Assembly: GCA_002900995.3 (NCBI GenBank)
Contig: CM035307.1
Coordinates: 992,001-1,056,000 of the forward strand
Reading direction: 5' to 3'
Source of the DNA: Ganoderma boninense
Lineage: Eukaryota > Basidiomycota > Agaricomycetes > Polyporales > Polyporaceae
DNA length: 64,000 bases
In this document: positions 13,523-26,529 of the stretch, in pieces
How the letters are laid out: every line of letters starts with the position of its first letter
How positions within the stretch are numbered: the first letter of the stretch is position 1
Notes under the pieces: model-generated
Databases searched by the model: none
What the model was told of the DNA's origin: nothing
Seen by the model: the letters and a program-made list of their open reading frames with translations, nothing else
Translations under genes and position numbers: made by a program

Positions 13523-14071
13523 GGGTAGCCACAAGGCGGAGAAGAAGGCGGGTGTGAATCGCCCCGGTTTGTTTGTATCCCCTTCTATACTGGACAAAGT
13601 TTTTAGTTGCACGCTGGCCCTTGAGCTTCACCCTTTTGCCGGCCTCACCATTCCACCGAAACATCGTTGTCGTGGCTCCTTCGTCGCTTCTTGCGGAGAC
13701 GATTACGCATAGCGCCTTCACGATTCTCTGACAAAATCGTGCACCCCTCTCAAGGGTGGGCGTGTCCACCGCCAGTTTAGCGAGACTGTGCCCCAGCGTA
13801 CGCTCATGCGGGGGGTCTGAAGAGGGAGGTTGGGAAGGTGGATGCAGGGTCGAGCCCGCGGTGACTTTGATTTGAAGTCCGGCCAGAGAAGTGATTCAGC
13901 ACCAGCACCATCCTAATCGATGCTGTAGATCTCTTACAACATCCTTGTAAGTAGTGCATAGCGATACAATAGCTCCCTCACATAATGGATACACAAGATA
14001 CAAGATAGATCTTCACTACATTTTACCTTTGACACCCTCCTCTCCTCCAGTACAGTACGAAATTCGAGATC
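13523..14071. other. intergenic region between convergent genes
   Basis: This is about 550 nt between the membrane-protein stop (+) and the P5CDH stop (-). It holds both 3' UTRs. No coding or RNA feature is supported. Confidence 0.4.
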
Positions 14072-16204
<2,133 letters not shown>

Positions 16205-16439
16205 GGCGGAGATAGTGGTCGGGTAAAGAAAAGAAAAGCACTGAGCAGCGTCGGCCGGAGCAAGCTTTCTCCTCGGCCTTGCTTTCTGCCATATCGCGGC
16301 ATTCCGGTCCTGCTTCGGACCGCACAACCCGCCCTCCGTAGCCGACCTTGTGTGGTGGTCTGGTCATCGACGACGACGTCCTCACCGAATCCTCGCACGA
16401 CCCTGAGCTCGCTCCTTTCCAAGTCTCTTGATACTGAAA
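16205..16439. promoter_or_regulatory. short divergent promoter P5CDH / LSM2
   Basis: This 235-bp gap separates two divergent start codons, so both promoters and 5' UTRs must lie here or overlap. I could not identify a specific factor-binding site. Confidence 0.5.
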
Positions 16440-16961
16440 ATGGTGCGTGCTCTACGCTGTATATGCTTCATTGGGAGTTGAGGCCTTCTACAGTTAATCT
16501 TCTCGGTCTTCAAAACTCTCACTGACCAAAGAGTCACCGTTGAGCTCAAAAATGACCTCTCCATCACCGGGACTCTGAAGTCTGTAGATCAGTAAGTGCC
16601 CCTTTGCACCATCGGCGTACCTCTTGTTCTTATTCATTATGCGTGAAGATTCCTTAACATCCGATTAGACAACATCAAGGTTCTCGACGAAGCGAGACAT
16701 CCACACATGGTGCGACGCATGCTCCCCTCCTTCGTCTCTACCCCTCCTTATCCTTTTTTCGTCATTCCAGATGGCGGTAAAGAACTGCTTTATCCGTGGC
16801 TCTGTCGTCCGATATGTGCAACTTCCCGCAGAGCACGTTGACACTCAGCTCCTGGAGGACGCGACACGACGAGGTATGCCACCACTCATTCATTCATCCT
16901 GTCCATCCTCGACTCAAACTTGGCGATACCGGTAGAGGCTGCCGCACAGAACAAGCGATGA
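16440..16961 (+). CDS. LSM2: U6 snRNA-associated Sm-like protein LSm2
   Basis: This is a subunit of the LSm2-8 ring that binds the U6 snRNA 3' end and the LSm1-7 ring of mRNA decay. Exon 1 is only the ATG (16440-16442), followed at once by a GTGCGT donor. Spliced exons give LIFSVFKTLTDQRVTVELK, NDLSITGTLKSVDQ, FLNIRLDNIKVLDEARHPHM, MAVKNCFIRGSVVRYVQLP and QLLEDATRREAAAQNKR, stop TGA at 16959-16961. Sm motif 1 (VTVELKNDLSITGTLKSVDQFLNIRL, in two pieces above) and Sm motif 2 (FIRGSVVRYVQLP) are intact. The product is about 95 residues, the usual length for LSm2. Every splice junction I checked keeps phase, including Q|F (CA + A) and R|E (G + AG). Confidence 0.93.
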
Positions 16962-17564
16962 CGCTCGGGGTGTACGTTCGCGGTTCTATTAGGAATGAGA
17001 TGTCTCTCGAGGGCTCCTACAGGTGCGCTCGTGCTGTCGTGTACTTTATCTGTCTTGCATGCAACTGGATTTCCTATCATCTCCGGGTTTGCTTTCTCCC
17101 CCGGATGGGCTTCGAAGAATCCCGCTGCCCATGAACGATATCCAGACGCTTGCGGTTAGTCGTTCTGGCGGCGTTGTCCAGAGCGAGAAGGTCCCAAAGC
17201 GTGGCGTGTCCGGTTGACGTCGAGACTTGAAGTTCATGACGAGAAGGCCATTCAGTCTATGTGAAGGGCCTCCAGCTGATCTGCCCAGCGAATCCTGCCC
17301 GACACAGCAATACGGGGTCAACCAAAGTCCACGTCCCTTGCTTCTAATGACGCGCCATATACGGTATCCCAAGCCCTAGGTATCAAAGTTCCATCTGTCC
17401 CAGTTCCCAGCCTGAACAGTGCCCGCCCGGTGGTCCCCAGCCCGCGAAACGCGAAACGGCACAGGCACGGGAAGCCCCCCATACCCGTCCTCTTCTCGCC
17501 CCTCTCTCCCCATCTCCGCCCCTTCTCAGCTCCCGAGCCTCCGAGCCTCCTCGCAGCTCACAGC
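16962..17564. other. intergenic region between convergent genes
   Basis: This is about 600 nt between LSM2 (+) and the BTB gene (-). Open frames on both strands lack recognisable domains. It should contain both 3' UTRs. Confidence 0.4.
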
Positions 17565-18457
17565 TCACAGCTCCACAGGAAGCGCGTCGATGCTCGCCCG
17601 GAGCTGCGCAAAGAACCACGACGACGCGAGGATGGACCCCGCACACCGCTCGCAGCCCGCCGCCTGCGCCGCCTGCTGCAGGAAGCCCGAGCTCGAACAC
17701 CGCCCCGCTCCCCGGCCGCACCCTCAGCTCCTCGCGCGCGCGCTCCTTCCACTCGCCCCACCACCGCGGCGGCGCGTCGAGCTGCTCCCGTCGCCCGTTG
17801 CACTGCATGCACTTAACGTCCTCGGTGATGCGCAGCAGGGCGATCGCCGCGCGCGGCGCGTCGCTCGTGCAGAAGGACGAGGCGGTGGTACGCGTAGGCG
17901 GACATGGCCTTGAGGTCGTCGTGCAGAGGGAGGCTATGGAGCCCTACGGACAGCGTCGCCTGTGCGGCGACGCGGGCCTCCTCGTCCAGCTCGAAGCGGC
18001 TCGCGATCGCGTATATGCGCAGCGGGGAGGTCTTGAGGAAGATGGGGTCGACCAGGCGCCTGCGCAGGCCGTCCGTTGCAGACGTCAGATCAAACTTTCG
18101 CGCCGCTTCCAGTGCGGGGACAAGCTCGTCTAGCGTGTTGATGACAGGGTCGGGTATGGGGTAGATGTACGTGAGGAGGGTCTCCAGGACTGCCGCGGTT
18201 TCGGTGAAGGGGATGACCGGGATGGTGGTTTCGTCGTCGTCGTGTGACGGCTGTGGCAGGGACAGCATGGCCTCGAAGAAAGGCGAGGCGGCCGACAGAA
18301 CCGCGCGGTGAACGTTAAAGTCGACCGTTTGCGATCCACACTGGCCCTCTGGATGTTGAGGGCCCGGGCACGAACGCAGGACGAGGTCGCTGTCGTGAAA
18401 GGTGAAGCAGCGGGATGACATGGGGGGAGTGAGAGGACGTAGTGGGGATACAGACAT
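17565..18457 (-). CDS. BTB/POZ domain protein
   Basis: The N-terminal half is a BTB fold typical of Agaricomycete BTB proteins: FTFHDSDLVLRS (often SDVVLRS), VDFNVHRAVLSAASPFFEAM, IPFTETAAVLETLLTYIYP, LEAARKFDLTSATDGLRRRL and PLRIYAIASRFELDEEARVA. Such proteins dimerise and often act as adaptors; partners are unknown. Start ATG 18457 (MSVSPLRP); ATG 18421 (MSSRCFTF) is equally possible. After YAYHRLVLLHERRAAR the sense continues one base out of frame as AIALLRITEDVKCMQCNGRR (17846-17862, a CG-rich repeat). After GAVFELG it shifts again at a GGG run (17686-17688) to FLQQAAQAAGCERCAGSI, ending at 17565. The annotated span assumes both shifts are sequence errors; without them the protein would stop at 17813. 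Confidence 0.7.
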
Positions 18458-18696
18458 TGGAAGCAGCCCGATTTATATTGTCACCGCAGAAGAATCTTAA
18501 TCACACATCGGAAGGGGTTTGCTGTGAAGATGGTGCTGCCACAGCGCTCTGCACAACGATCATCGGCAGCATTGCGAGACTGGACAACAACCCTGAAGCA
18601 GCCTATCCAGGGCGTGTAGCTGACGGATCCATGTGTACATGCCACGTACAAAGTGTGGTGCCAAGTCATTCTTCCAGCGATTTGTGGAATATGGCA

Positions 18697-20249
18697 TTAG
18701 CGTCTTCGATCATACCGACCCCCACCGTACCGTTCACGACTTGTGCGTCTCCTGTGCTCCCGATCATCAGTGCGGTGGCGTTGAGGAGGAGTCCGCGATC
18801 GCCGTGGACGCTCTCGTGAAGGTTCGCGATGACGCGGGCTTCGGCTGCGACTTCTGTGCCTTCCCCCTCCGCTTGGTATGTCGAATACCATACCGTAACC
18901 GTCGCCTGCACGTGAGGTTTGCTCCCTGTACCGTCGCGTCTTTTCCAGGTCGTCCCTTCCGCCAAAGCCACCCCTTCCATGGTCGCGACCGCCACGTCCA
19001 AGCCGTGGGCCTACGTTCGGGTTGTTTGACCATGACGTGTTCAGCCTCGCAACCGATTGAGAGCTGAAACGCAGGGTCAGTGGCTATGTTAAGTTGCGAA
19101 CAAAAAGCGCCTACAAATCCACCCAAATTCTGCGATCGTCAACCAGGACGTTTTGCATTTTGAAGTATGCCTGTGGTTACAAGATCTGAATCTTTGACCC
19201 GGATCCATGCCTTCAATACGACGCACCTGTTCGGCATCCTCACGTTTGTCGAACTCTATGAATGCGTATTGCAGGGAGTCACCGGTCTTTTTGTCCCGAA
19301 TGACTTGACAGCTCATGATAGTTCCGAACCGCGAGAATATCAGCTCCAGGTCTTCATCTCTCGTCACAGGGTTTAATTTGCAGACGAAGAGCACGTTCTC
19401 AGGCGGCCGGACATTGGCGAATGGAAGGTCTCCCACCATTTCCAGCGTCAGTGCCGACGCCTGCGCAGCCTTCTTGCGTCGTATCTCCTCAGCCTCTTCT
19501 TCGGGCATGGCCTCAAGGGGGTCCTCGTCTTCGGCAATGCGCGTTGAGTTATCTGGCGGTTTGACAGGCGGTGCATCCGGAACAACTAGACCTTGGGGGT
19601 CTTCGAAGGGGTCCTCTAAGGCACGCTTGTAGGTATATGCGCTAGGAAAGCATCGGAGTAGTCGCTCACCGAGGATCTCGACATGCCGAATCCGAATATC
19701 CTTCAATGGCCTCCCGTCCTGGTCCACAAACACGTCATTGAGTTTGTCCAAAGTCTCTAAGCCTTCGACCACATGCCCAAATACTGCGTGTTTGCCATCC
19801 AGATATTCGATGTTGTCGCCAAGAGTTATGAAGAATTGGCTCCCACAGCCACCCTTGTGCTCGTCACCCACAGCCGGGGCTACCGCCATTGACACAGTTC
19901 CACGTTGGCGGTGCTTGAAACGAGGGATGAATTCCGGTGTAAAGTAGCGCGGGGCTGGAGGACCGTTCTGGGAGGCTACCAAAGACCAGATAGACTCGCC
20001 ACCTGAGCCTGTAGCTGAGGGATCACCGACCTGAGCCAGAAAATCTTTGGAAACTAAGGTGCCAGGACGTCATGTTGAATGCCTTGAAATGCGCACATGA
20101 GGAGACATTTGCTCACCATTAAAGAACGCATTCAGATTGTAATAGTACACTTTACATAGCTTGAGGAAGTTTTCGCAAGTCTTTGGGCAAGTATCTGTCT
20201 CGAGATCTATGACGAGGTCGCCCAGAGAGGTTTCGAAGAGGACGGACAT
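18697..20249 (-). CDS. peptidyl-prolyl isomerase-like 4 (cyclophilin with RRM)
   Basis: This is the nuclear cyclophilin PPIL4 / Cyp6 family, linked to the spliceosome. Start ATG 20249 gives [19 protein letters not shown] and [13 protein letters not shown]. The cyclophilin core continues with [58 protein letters not shown] and [10 protein letters not shown]. Then come an acidic linker and the [23 protein letters not shown] (RNP2 side) and [18 protein letters not shown] (RNP1 side). A late intron (GTAGGC...TTTCAG) joins RRIWVD to FSQSVARL, matching the conserved HVDFSQSV of the family. A last exon rich in G/R and RS dipeptides ([19 protein letters not shown]) ends at 18697. The in-frame TAG after IWVDL lies inside that intron and is not the real stop. 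Confidence 0.9.
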
Positions 20250-20678
20250 CGTGGTTGGTGGCCAAGCAGCCAGACGCCCATTCGTTGCGTGCCTTGGTCG
20301 CCGACGGCCACCACATCATCCACCGCACCTCCTCTCGCGAACATGTTTCTGGCGATAATCTCCTCTTTTTCGATGTTCAAACTCATAGACTCGCACCCAG
20401 TGGTTGCTCCCGGGGTATGCTACGGGGCAGTCATTCTGTTGCGTTGGAACTGGATAGCGCAGTGATTGGTCAACGAAGACCTATGACGTCTGTCCATAGC
20501 TTTCTAGGTGTATCAGTATCTAGCAAACCAGCTCTTACTCCTGCTTGGAGATGGTAAGTTGCTCATGACGTCCACTGACAGGGGTGTTCAAGGTCGAATA
20601 CTCCTAATACATGTGCACTACGGGATCATCTTGACCAAAGTCCACTTCGCCTCCTCGAAGACACATCCATGCTCCTCC
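20250..20678. promoter_or_regulatory. divergent promoter PPIL4-like / AIM9-like
   Basis: This 429-nt region lies between the divergent start codons of the cyclophilin and the AIM9-like gene. It carries both 5' regions. No specific element was recognised. Confidence 0.45.
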
Positions 20679-22457
20679 ATGCAACTAATCAAAATCTCTC
20701 GTCGAGTGTGAGCCTCATTCGTAGCCTTGATAGATTTAGTTTTGCGCCCTAATGATACCATACATAGGTATGCTCCTCCAATCGCGGATATCTCTGCTCG
20801 TCGGTGGATGAAGTCGTTCGGTCATCCTGCGTTGTCCCTACGGCCATTCTCTGCTACTAGTCAGGCCCCTCGCCCTGCCGATTTAGCCGTCTTCGGTCGA
20901 GTCACTACCGACCCAGAGGACCTGCGCTGCCACACGTCCCATCGTTGGCTGTATGATGAAGAGATGCAACTAGCCGGTCGTTATGTGCCTTTCGACCCTC
21001 TAGCACTCGAGGACGCGGCGTCCGAGGCGACAGGCTCCAGATGCGTCCGCATGGACAAAGTCCGGGAGGACGATTTCAACAGAACCCTTCTCCTCAGCTT
21101 TGAAAACGGAACGGAAGCCATTGTTCGTTTCCCCTATCCCTTGCTCGGCCCCACGGATTTGATTGTCGCTTCTGAAGCTGCGACGACGCAGTTCGTCAGA
21201 GACTCTCTGCATCTCCCCGTCCCCAAGGTCCTTGCGTATAGCTCCCACGCACAAGGCGCATCCGTGGGTGCGCCGTACATTATCACCCAGAAACCCCATG
21301 GCACACTGTTGGGCTCTATTGCGAAGGATCTTCAGCCCACGCAACGAAACGCCTGCATGGAGAATCTTGGTATATGGATGAAAACGTATACCAGGGTCCC
21401 GTTTGCATGGGGTGGTAGCCTGTACTTCGCAGAGGACGTCAAAGGCCGTCCTCACAAAACGGACGTCTATCACATTGCTGATCTAATCCCAAACCACAAC
21501 CCCCAATACGCGATCGGGCCGTCAGTGGACTGGGAGCTGTGGCGCGGTTCCCGGCAGCACCTGGAGGTGGACCGCGGTCCGTGGATTGGGCCCCTGTCAA
21601 CGGTGGCCAGGATGATCGAGTGCCAGCAGAAGTGGCTAAGGACCATCAGCGAACGCCATCCTCAGGATCCCGCTTACTTCAACGAGGACGACGCTTCCCC
21701 GTCCATTCACATCACAGCGCTCGATGGCCTTCTCGCATGCTTGCCGCATCTCCTCCCTTCGTCCCGCAAGGCACTCACCTATGCTTCTCTGGGTCCGCAC
21801 ATCCAGCTCGGGTTAAACCTTCATTTAAACCTATCTTCCAATACCGTCACAGCCATGGCGGACTGGCAGCGGGCCGTGATCCTACCATACTACATGCAGG
21901 GCGAGTCGCTACCTGCTTTCGAAGGCCCTCGCTCTGGAGCTGAAGAGGGTTCCCCAAATGAGATGGAGGACGACACCGCCATGGTTGACGAGCTCATTGA
22001 AACTGCCAAGACCGATCCCAACACGAGGTCCTTGGTCCTAAATCTGGTCCGGAAAATTCTCGAGAAGAAGGCGATATATGGCGGCGAACGGACGATCCGT
22101 CCGCTCTTCAGGCTGCCCCTGCGCACTTGGAACTACTCCGTCCATCTCCTGTTGCAGCAGCTGGTGTGGATGCAAGACCACTGGCATGAGTGCGCCGCCG
22201 ACGGTGCGCCGTGCCCACTCAATTTTCACGAGGAGGCACGAGAGCTGATAGACCAGGGCGCGTGGCAGTTTGCGCGCCGCATGACGTACAGGTGGATGCT
22301 GGAATCCGCAGTGGGTGCTGGGAATGATGGTCGCGTCCCCACAGATCAGTATGCCGAAGCTAGGATGCTTTGCGATGCATTCGCCCGGGAGTGGAATACA
22401 GACGAATGGGGCCCCTTCCCGTTTCAAGACGGCGGCCGTAGCGCCATGAATTCGTAG
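20679..22457 (+). CDS. AIM9-like aminoglycoside-phosphotransferase-fold protein, probably mitochondrial
   Basis: The fold resembles fungal AIM9 (altered inheritance of mitochondria 9) and other APH-like kinases. Exon 1 (20679-20707) encodes MQLIKISRRV; an intron 20708-20767 (GTGAGC...CATAG) joins in phase to YAPPIADISARRWMKSFG. The basic N-terminus looks like a mitochondrial presequence. An in-frame ATG at 20808 is the alternative start. Conserved segments: LLLSFENGTEAIVRFPYPLL (ATP-binding strand), TTQFVRDSLHLPVPKVLAYS, GAPYIITQKPHGTLLGSI and TAMADWQRAVILPYYMQGES. The catalytic HxDLHxxN motif reads HIQLGLNL (Q at about residue 356), so the catalytic aspartate is absent, while the metal-binding D of ADWQ stays. 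The product is about 572 residues. It is likely a pseudokinase or a diverged enzyme. Confidence 0.8.
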
Positions 22458-22926
22458 CTTTCGGTTCTGGGCACTTCTAATGTTCTGTTGTTCTGTCCTG
22501 GGTGTCTGCCTCACACGACCTTGGTCATCATTCCCTTGTTCTCATCGTGCCCCTTAATACAACTGAACAATGAATAAGGCTCTTGTTCGTTGTTGTTCAG
22601 CCAAGCGCTCTGCTCAGTGCACGTACCGCACGGTATGTCAGGCCAATCAATGGAAGGCGTGCGTGCATGTGCATCTGATCTGGTACCTCCAAAAGGTCTC
22701 TTCGGTTCGTGACTGTGTCCGAGGTTTATTGATTCATCCTGAACTGTGTATGACGTTTATAGACAAGATAAAAACGAGCGTGGTATAGCATTAGCACGTC
22801 GACCGCGGGTATCCAAGAGATAGAGATCGCAATAACATACACCAGCGAACTATACAACACGTCCGATCTACCCTCCAGTGTCCGGCACAACCCTAGAGCA
22901 CGAATAGCCCACTGAGGTCAACGAAC
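22458..22926. other. intergenic region between convergent genes
   Basis: This is about 470 nt between the AIM9-like stop (+) and the coiled-coil gene stop (-). No supported feature is visible beyond the presumed 3' UTRs. Confidence 0.4.
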
Positions 22927-25900
22927 TTAGAAGTCCCGCTCGCGCGTCCAGCTCCGCTGCAGCATCGCCTCCTCCCGCGGGCTGCCCGCGTACACGCTCG
23001 GGTCGTGATGGTCCCCCATCGCGACGTCGGGGTACGCCGCGGTCCACGACGACAGCCCGAAGAGCGACGTGCTCTGGATCGTCTCCCCAGCACCCTGAGT
23101 GTCAGCCTGTACATGGGCATAGGCGTCCCGGCTCGCACGCGGGATCGGGCGGGGAGGCGAGCTCCGAGGGGTGCTGGCATCCGCCTGCTGCTCGCTCGCC
23201 TGCGCCTTCGCCTGCCTACGCCCGGCGACAGGTGTCTGGGGGCGCGACCCCGGGCCTGCGAATGCTGGTGGGCCTGCGGTCGCCGAGCTCGCGGTGGCTT
23301 CGGCCGGGGCGGGCATGGGGGCCATGAAACGGAAGGCCTGCACCTTCCGAGAGAGCGCCTGCAGGACCGACTCCCTATCTGTCGGGCCAGGGCCCGGCTG
23401 CGAAGCATTCACATTCGGGCGGGGATGGGAGTCGTCGTCGTGCTGGGTGAAGGTCGTGTGGATGGACGAGTCCGACAGTCCGCGCCGCAACGCGCGATCC
23501 AGTGCCGGCGGAGGCCCGCCGCTGTCGTTCTCGTTCTCGTTGTCGCCGGTATTTCGGTCGTGTTTACCGCTGCCCATCGCCGCCGGCTGGGGCGTGTCAA
23601 TCATCGCGTCGACGATCCTAGATAACCGCCGTCCCGACGACGACGTGGCGTGGCGCAGGGAAGAGCGGCCCAGCGTCGCTGTCGCGCCGGCCTGATTGTG
23701 ATTCATGCTCGCAATGGTCGCCGACCTCGTGACCGTCACCTTCCTGCTCGCGTTCACGCTCGCGCTCGGCGGCCGCTGGATGACGACCCACGGGTCGCCC
23801 TCCGCCGGTCGTGGCGCGCCCGCAAAGATGCCCATGACGCTGCGCGACAGGTCAGGGCCCTGCCCCCTCGGGGCGGGCTGGACGATCGCAGGCCCCACCG
23901 GCGACTTCTTGGCCTGGCCGGTGCGGCTGCTGCCTCCGTGCGGGCTGCTGAACTCGCTTCCGACCCTGCTGGGATGCGCCGAGTACGTGCTGGTGACCGC
24001 ACGGCCCACGGCCGCGCCGCTGAATTCGACGTTGACCGTCATGGCGGATGCCGAGAGTGCAGGCTGCAGCTTGGGCGCGATACGGGGCGGGGGGCGGCCG
24101 CGGCCGAGCGAGCGGGTTGGGGGTGAGAGCGCACGGGACGCGGCCGACTCAGATGCGCCCGCGCCGCCACCCCCGCCTGGCAGCCCAAGCAGCTTGGATA
24201 TGGGTGCGATCCATGAGGGCGCGTTCGGGCTCGTGGCGTCGTCTTTGGAAGAAGGGTCGATGGCTTGCGCCTTCGAAGGGTTCATTGCTATTTCGCTGAC
24301 CTTCGATGCGATGGTCGGGTCGAGGATGACATCGTTCAGGGTCACACGCAGTGCACCGAGCTCTGTGAAGACATCCTTGACAAGTTTGAGCAGGCCACGC
24401 AGGTCGCGACGGGTACAGGTCGTGGTAACCTTCTCGTCTTCGAGGAATGGACGGAAATGGTTCCGCAGTGCATTCGCGTCGTTGAGGATCGCGTTGACGG
24501 TGGAACGGGAAAGATGGCTGACATCCGCGCCGAGGAGTCGCTGGCGCTTAGACGGTTAGTGAGCGTAAGGGCATCGGCTTGCGCGATGCGGTTGAACAAG
24601 GCAGTTGTGCGCTCGACAAGCGAACCGATTGCAGTTGAATGGACATTGTCAATGACTGAAGAGGATTCCGATTGGCCATCGTGCGAGGACGCATGGTCAC
24701 CGTACAGCCGGGGAATCGGGGAGGGCGAGAGGACGCTGGTTCCATTCGAAGGGTCGGTTTGTACCCCGCGTTCTCGTGTCAGGAGGAGTAATGGTTTCTG
24801 GGCACGAGGTCGTTCCGGGGACATTACACTGCTGTCGCGGTCCTCAAAGCTTGCGTGTGAGGGTGTATAGTTGGACCGTGGATGCGCGAAGGAAGTCCAT
24901 TTGGAGCCAGCATGGATGTGCGAGTCGGGTGATAATGGCCGCCGCTCAGTTTCAGGTGTCAACGGTTCCTGTTCAACGAGGTCAATGACATGCAGAACAT
25001 AAGAACCACGCGGACTACATACGAAAGGTCGCCTGGAGGTCACTTCCCTGCTGCGTTCGACGCTCAAGGACCGGCGTTCGGCACCCGCATTCTCGGCCTG
25101 AAGTCTTGACCGCAAGGCAGAACCCGTGGGTGCGGTGCCAATCTGGAAGGTAGGCGAAAGCGGCGCCGAGGTGTCATGGTAATAGAATGAACTCCCGCTC
25201 TGAGTGAAGCGATGGCCACGCCGAACCGGTACGTCGCTAGCACGCCGTTCCTCGAGCTCTTCTTGTAATGAATGAAGTTCTTCCCGTTCTGCCGTGAGGA
25301 GGTTCTGCAACTCGGCGTTGTCGTGCTTGAGCGCCTCGTTGTCTGCAACCAGGGACTCTAGTACTTTTGTGACTTCCGTGTCGTGGATGTCAGCAGAATG
25401 CCCCAGCTGCTGGAATCAGGATGAGCCTAGACCTCATAATGCAGGTAAGTGATAATAGCATACATGGTACTGCAACTGCTCGAGCCGTTGTTTGGCGTCC
25501 GTGAGAATCTCCTGTGATAACTCCTGTCTATGTGCTCTGTGCACGTTCAAATCTTCCCGAAGCCTTGTAACCTGGGCTTGTAGCTTGGCTATGAGTTCCA
25601 TTCATGTCAGCGATCGAGTTAGGACGAGGTGGATAACTGAAACAAACCGCATTTCTCCCTGTATGAGACGATGCGGGACTCTGTGATCCTCGCTCGCTGA
25701 GTTGCGCTATCAAGCTCCTGTCTGAGGTCGTCCTTCTCCTGGAGGGTCACGGCCAGCCGGTTCTCCAAACCTACCGCGCGAGCGTTCTGCGAGCTCAAAC
25801 GTGCAACGTCCGTCCTCGCCTCGTCAAGTTCCTTCATTAATTCTTCGTTCGACTGCTCGCCCATTTCCGTGTGCATCAGGGCTTGCGCGAGACGCTTGAC

Positions 25901-26529
25901 GGCAAGGTCAACATGCCGAGCGTATCGGCAAGGACAATGACAGACAGACCTTCTCTAGAAGAGCATTCTGTTGCAACGCGGATGAGCACGGAGATAGGAT
26001 TGAGGTTTTCATAGACGCACCTGCTTGAGTAGTTCCGCAACGCGGACATCGACAGACGGACGCAACGAAACAGTTTCATCTTCGTCGTCTGACGGTATCT
26101 GAGAAATAAAACAAAGGGCAATACACACGCAAGAATAGGTGAGCACTTGGTCGGCGCGACTCTGCACACGGACATACCTCTTTCTTATGTCTCCGCACCA
26201 ACGCTTCATGGCGCTCCAACAACGCACGACCGACCTCTACACATCGGGGCGTTCAGTACGGACGACTAGGCCAATTGTGGCAAATGCGAGAACGTACCAG
26301 CACTGAGGACGAGCCTGCTCTCAAGCTTCGACTTGATCTCAGCCCATGCCCTGCTCGCCTCACAGTCCTCCCGCCCACAACAGCACGTCGTGACGTTGTC
26401 CGGCTCCGGCGACGAGAAGCGCGACACGCTCGTCAACGTGCGCGTGAGCTCGTCGATGGTCGTCGTCGCGCGGTGCAAGCTGCTCGTGAGCTGCGAGTCC
26501 GGCGTTAACGGCCGCGAGTCGGGCAGCAT
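22927..26529 (-). CDS. large coiled-coil and disordered protein of unknown function
   Basis: Start ATG 26529 gives MLPDSRPLTPDSQLTSSL, then a conserved-looking module ATTTIDELTRTL, SVSRFSSPEP and a Cys cluster CCCGREDCEASRAW, then KSKLESRLVLSAG. Several short exons encode coiled coil, including SNEELMKELDEARTDVARL and LAVTLQEKDDLRQELDSA. A later exon has TAEREELHSLQEELEERRAS, Ser/Pro-rich disorder, and a helical module ALTLTNRL / KRQRLLGADVSHLSRSTV / RDLRGLLKLVKDVFTELGAL / VTLNDVILDP. The C-terminal 450 residues are low-complexity. The layout suggests a structural or scaffold protein, for example at a spindle pole or cell tip, but I do not recognise the family. A one-base shift separates TNRL from KRQRLL near 24549. 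Exon limits in 25380-26260 are approximate. Confidence 0.7.

Noticed and set aside
17046..17372. Minus-strand 108-codon frame between LSM2 and the BTB gene
   Set aside because: No domain and no splice structure; it overlaps the probable 3' region of LSM2.
19089..19160. Stop codon after IWVDL as the end of the PPIL4-like protein
   Set aside because: The TAG lies in an intron; splicing to CTCTCAATCGG restores the conserved FSQSV and an RS-rich C-terminus.
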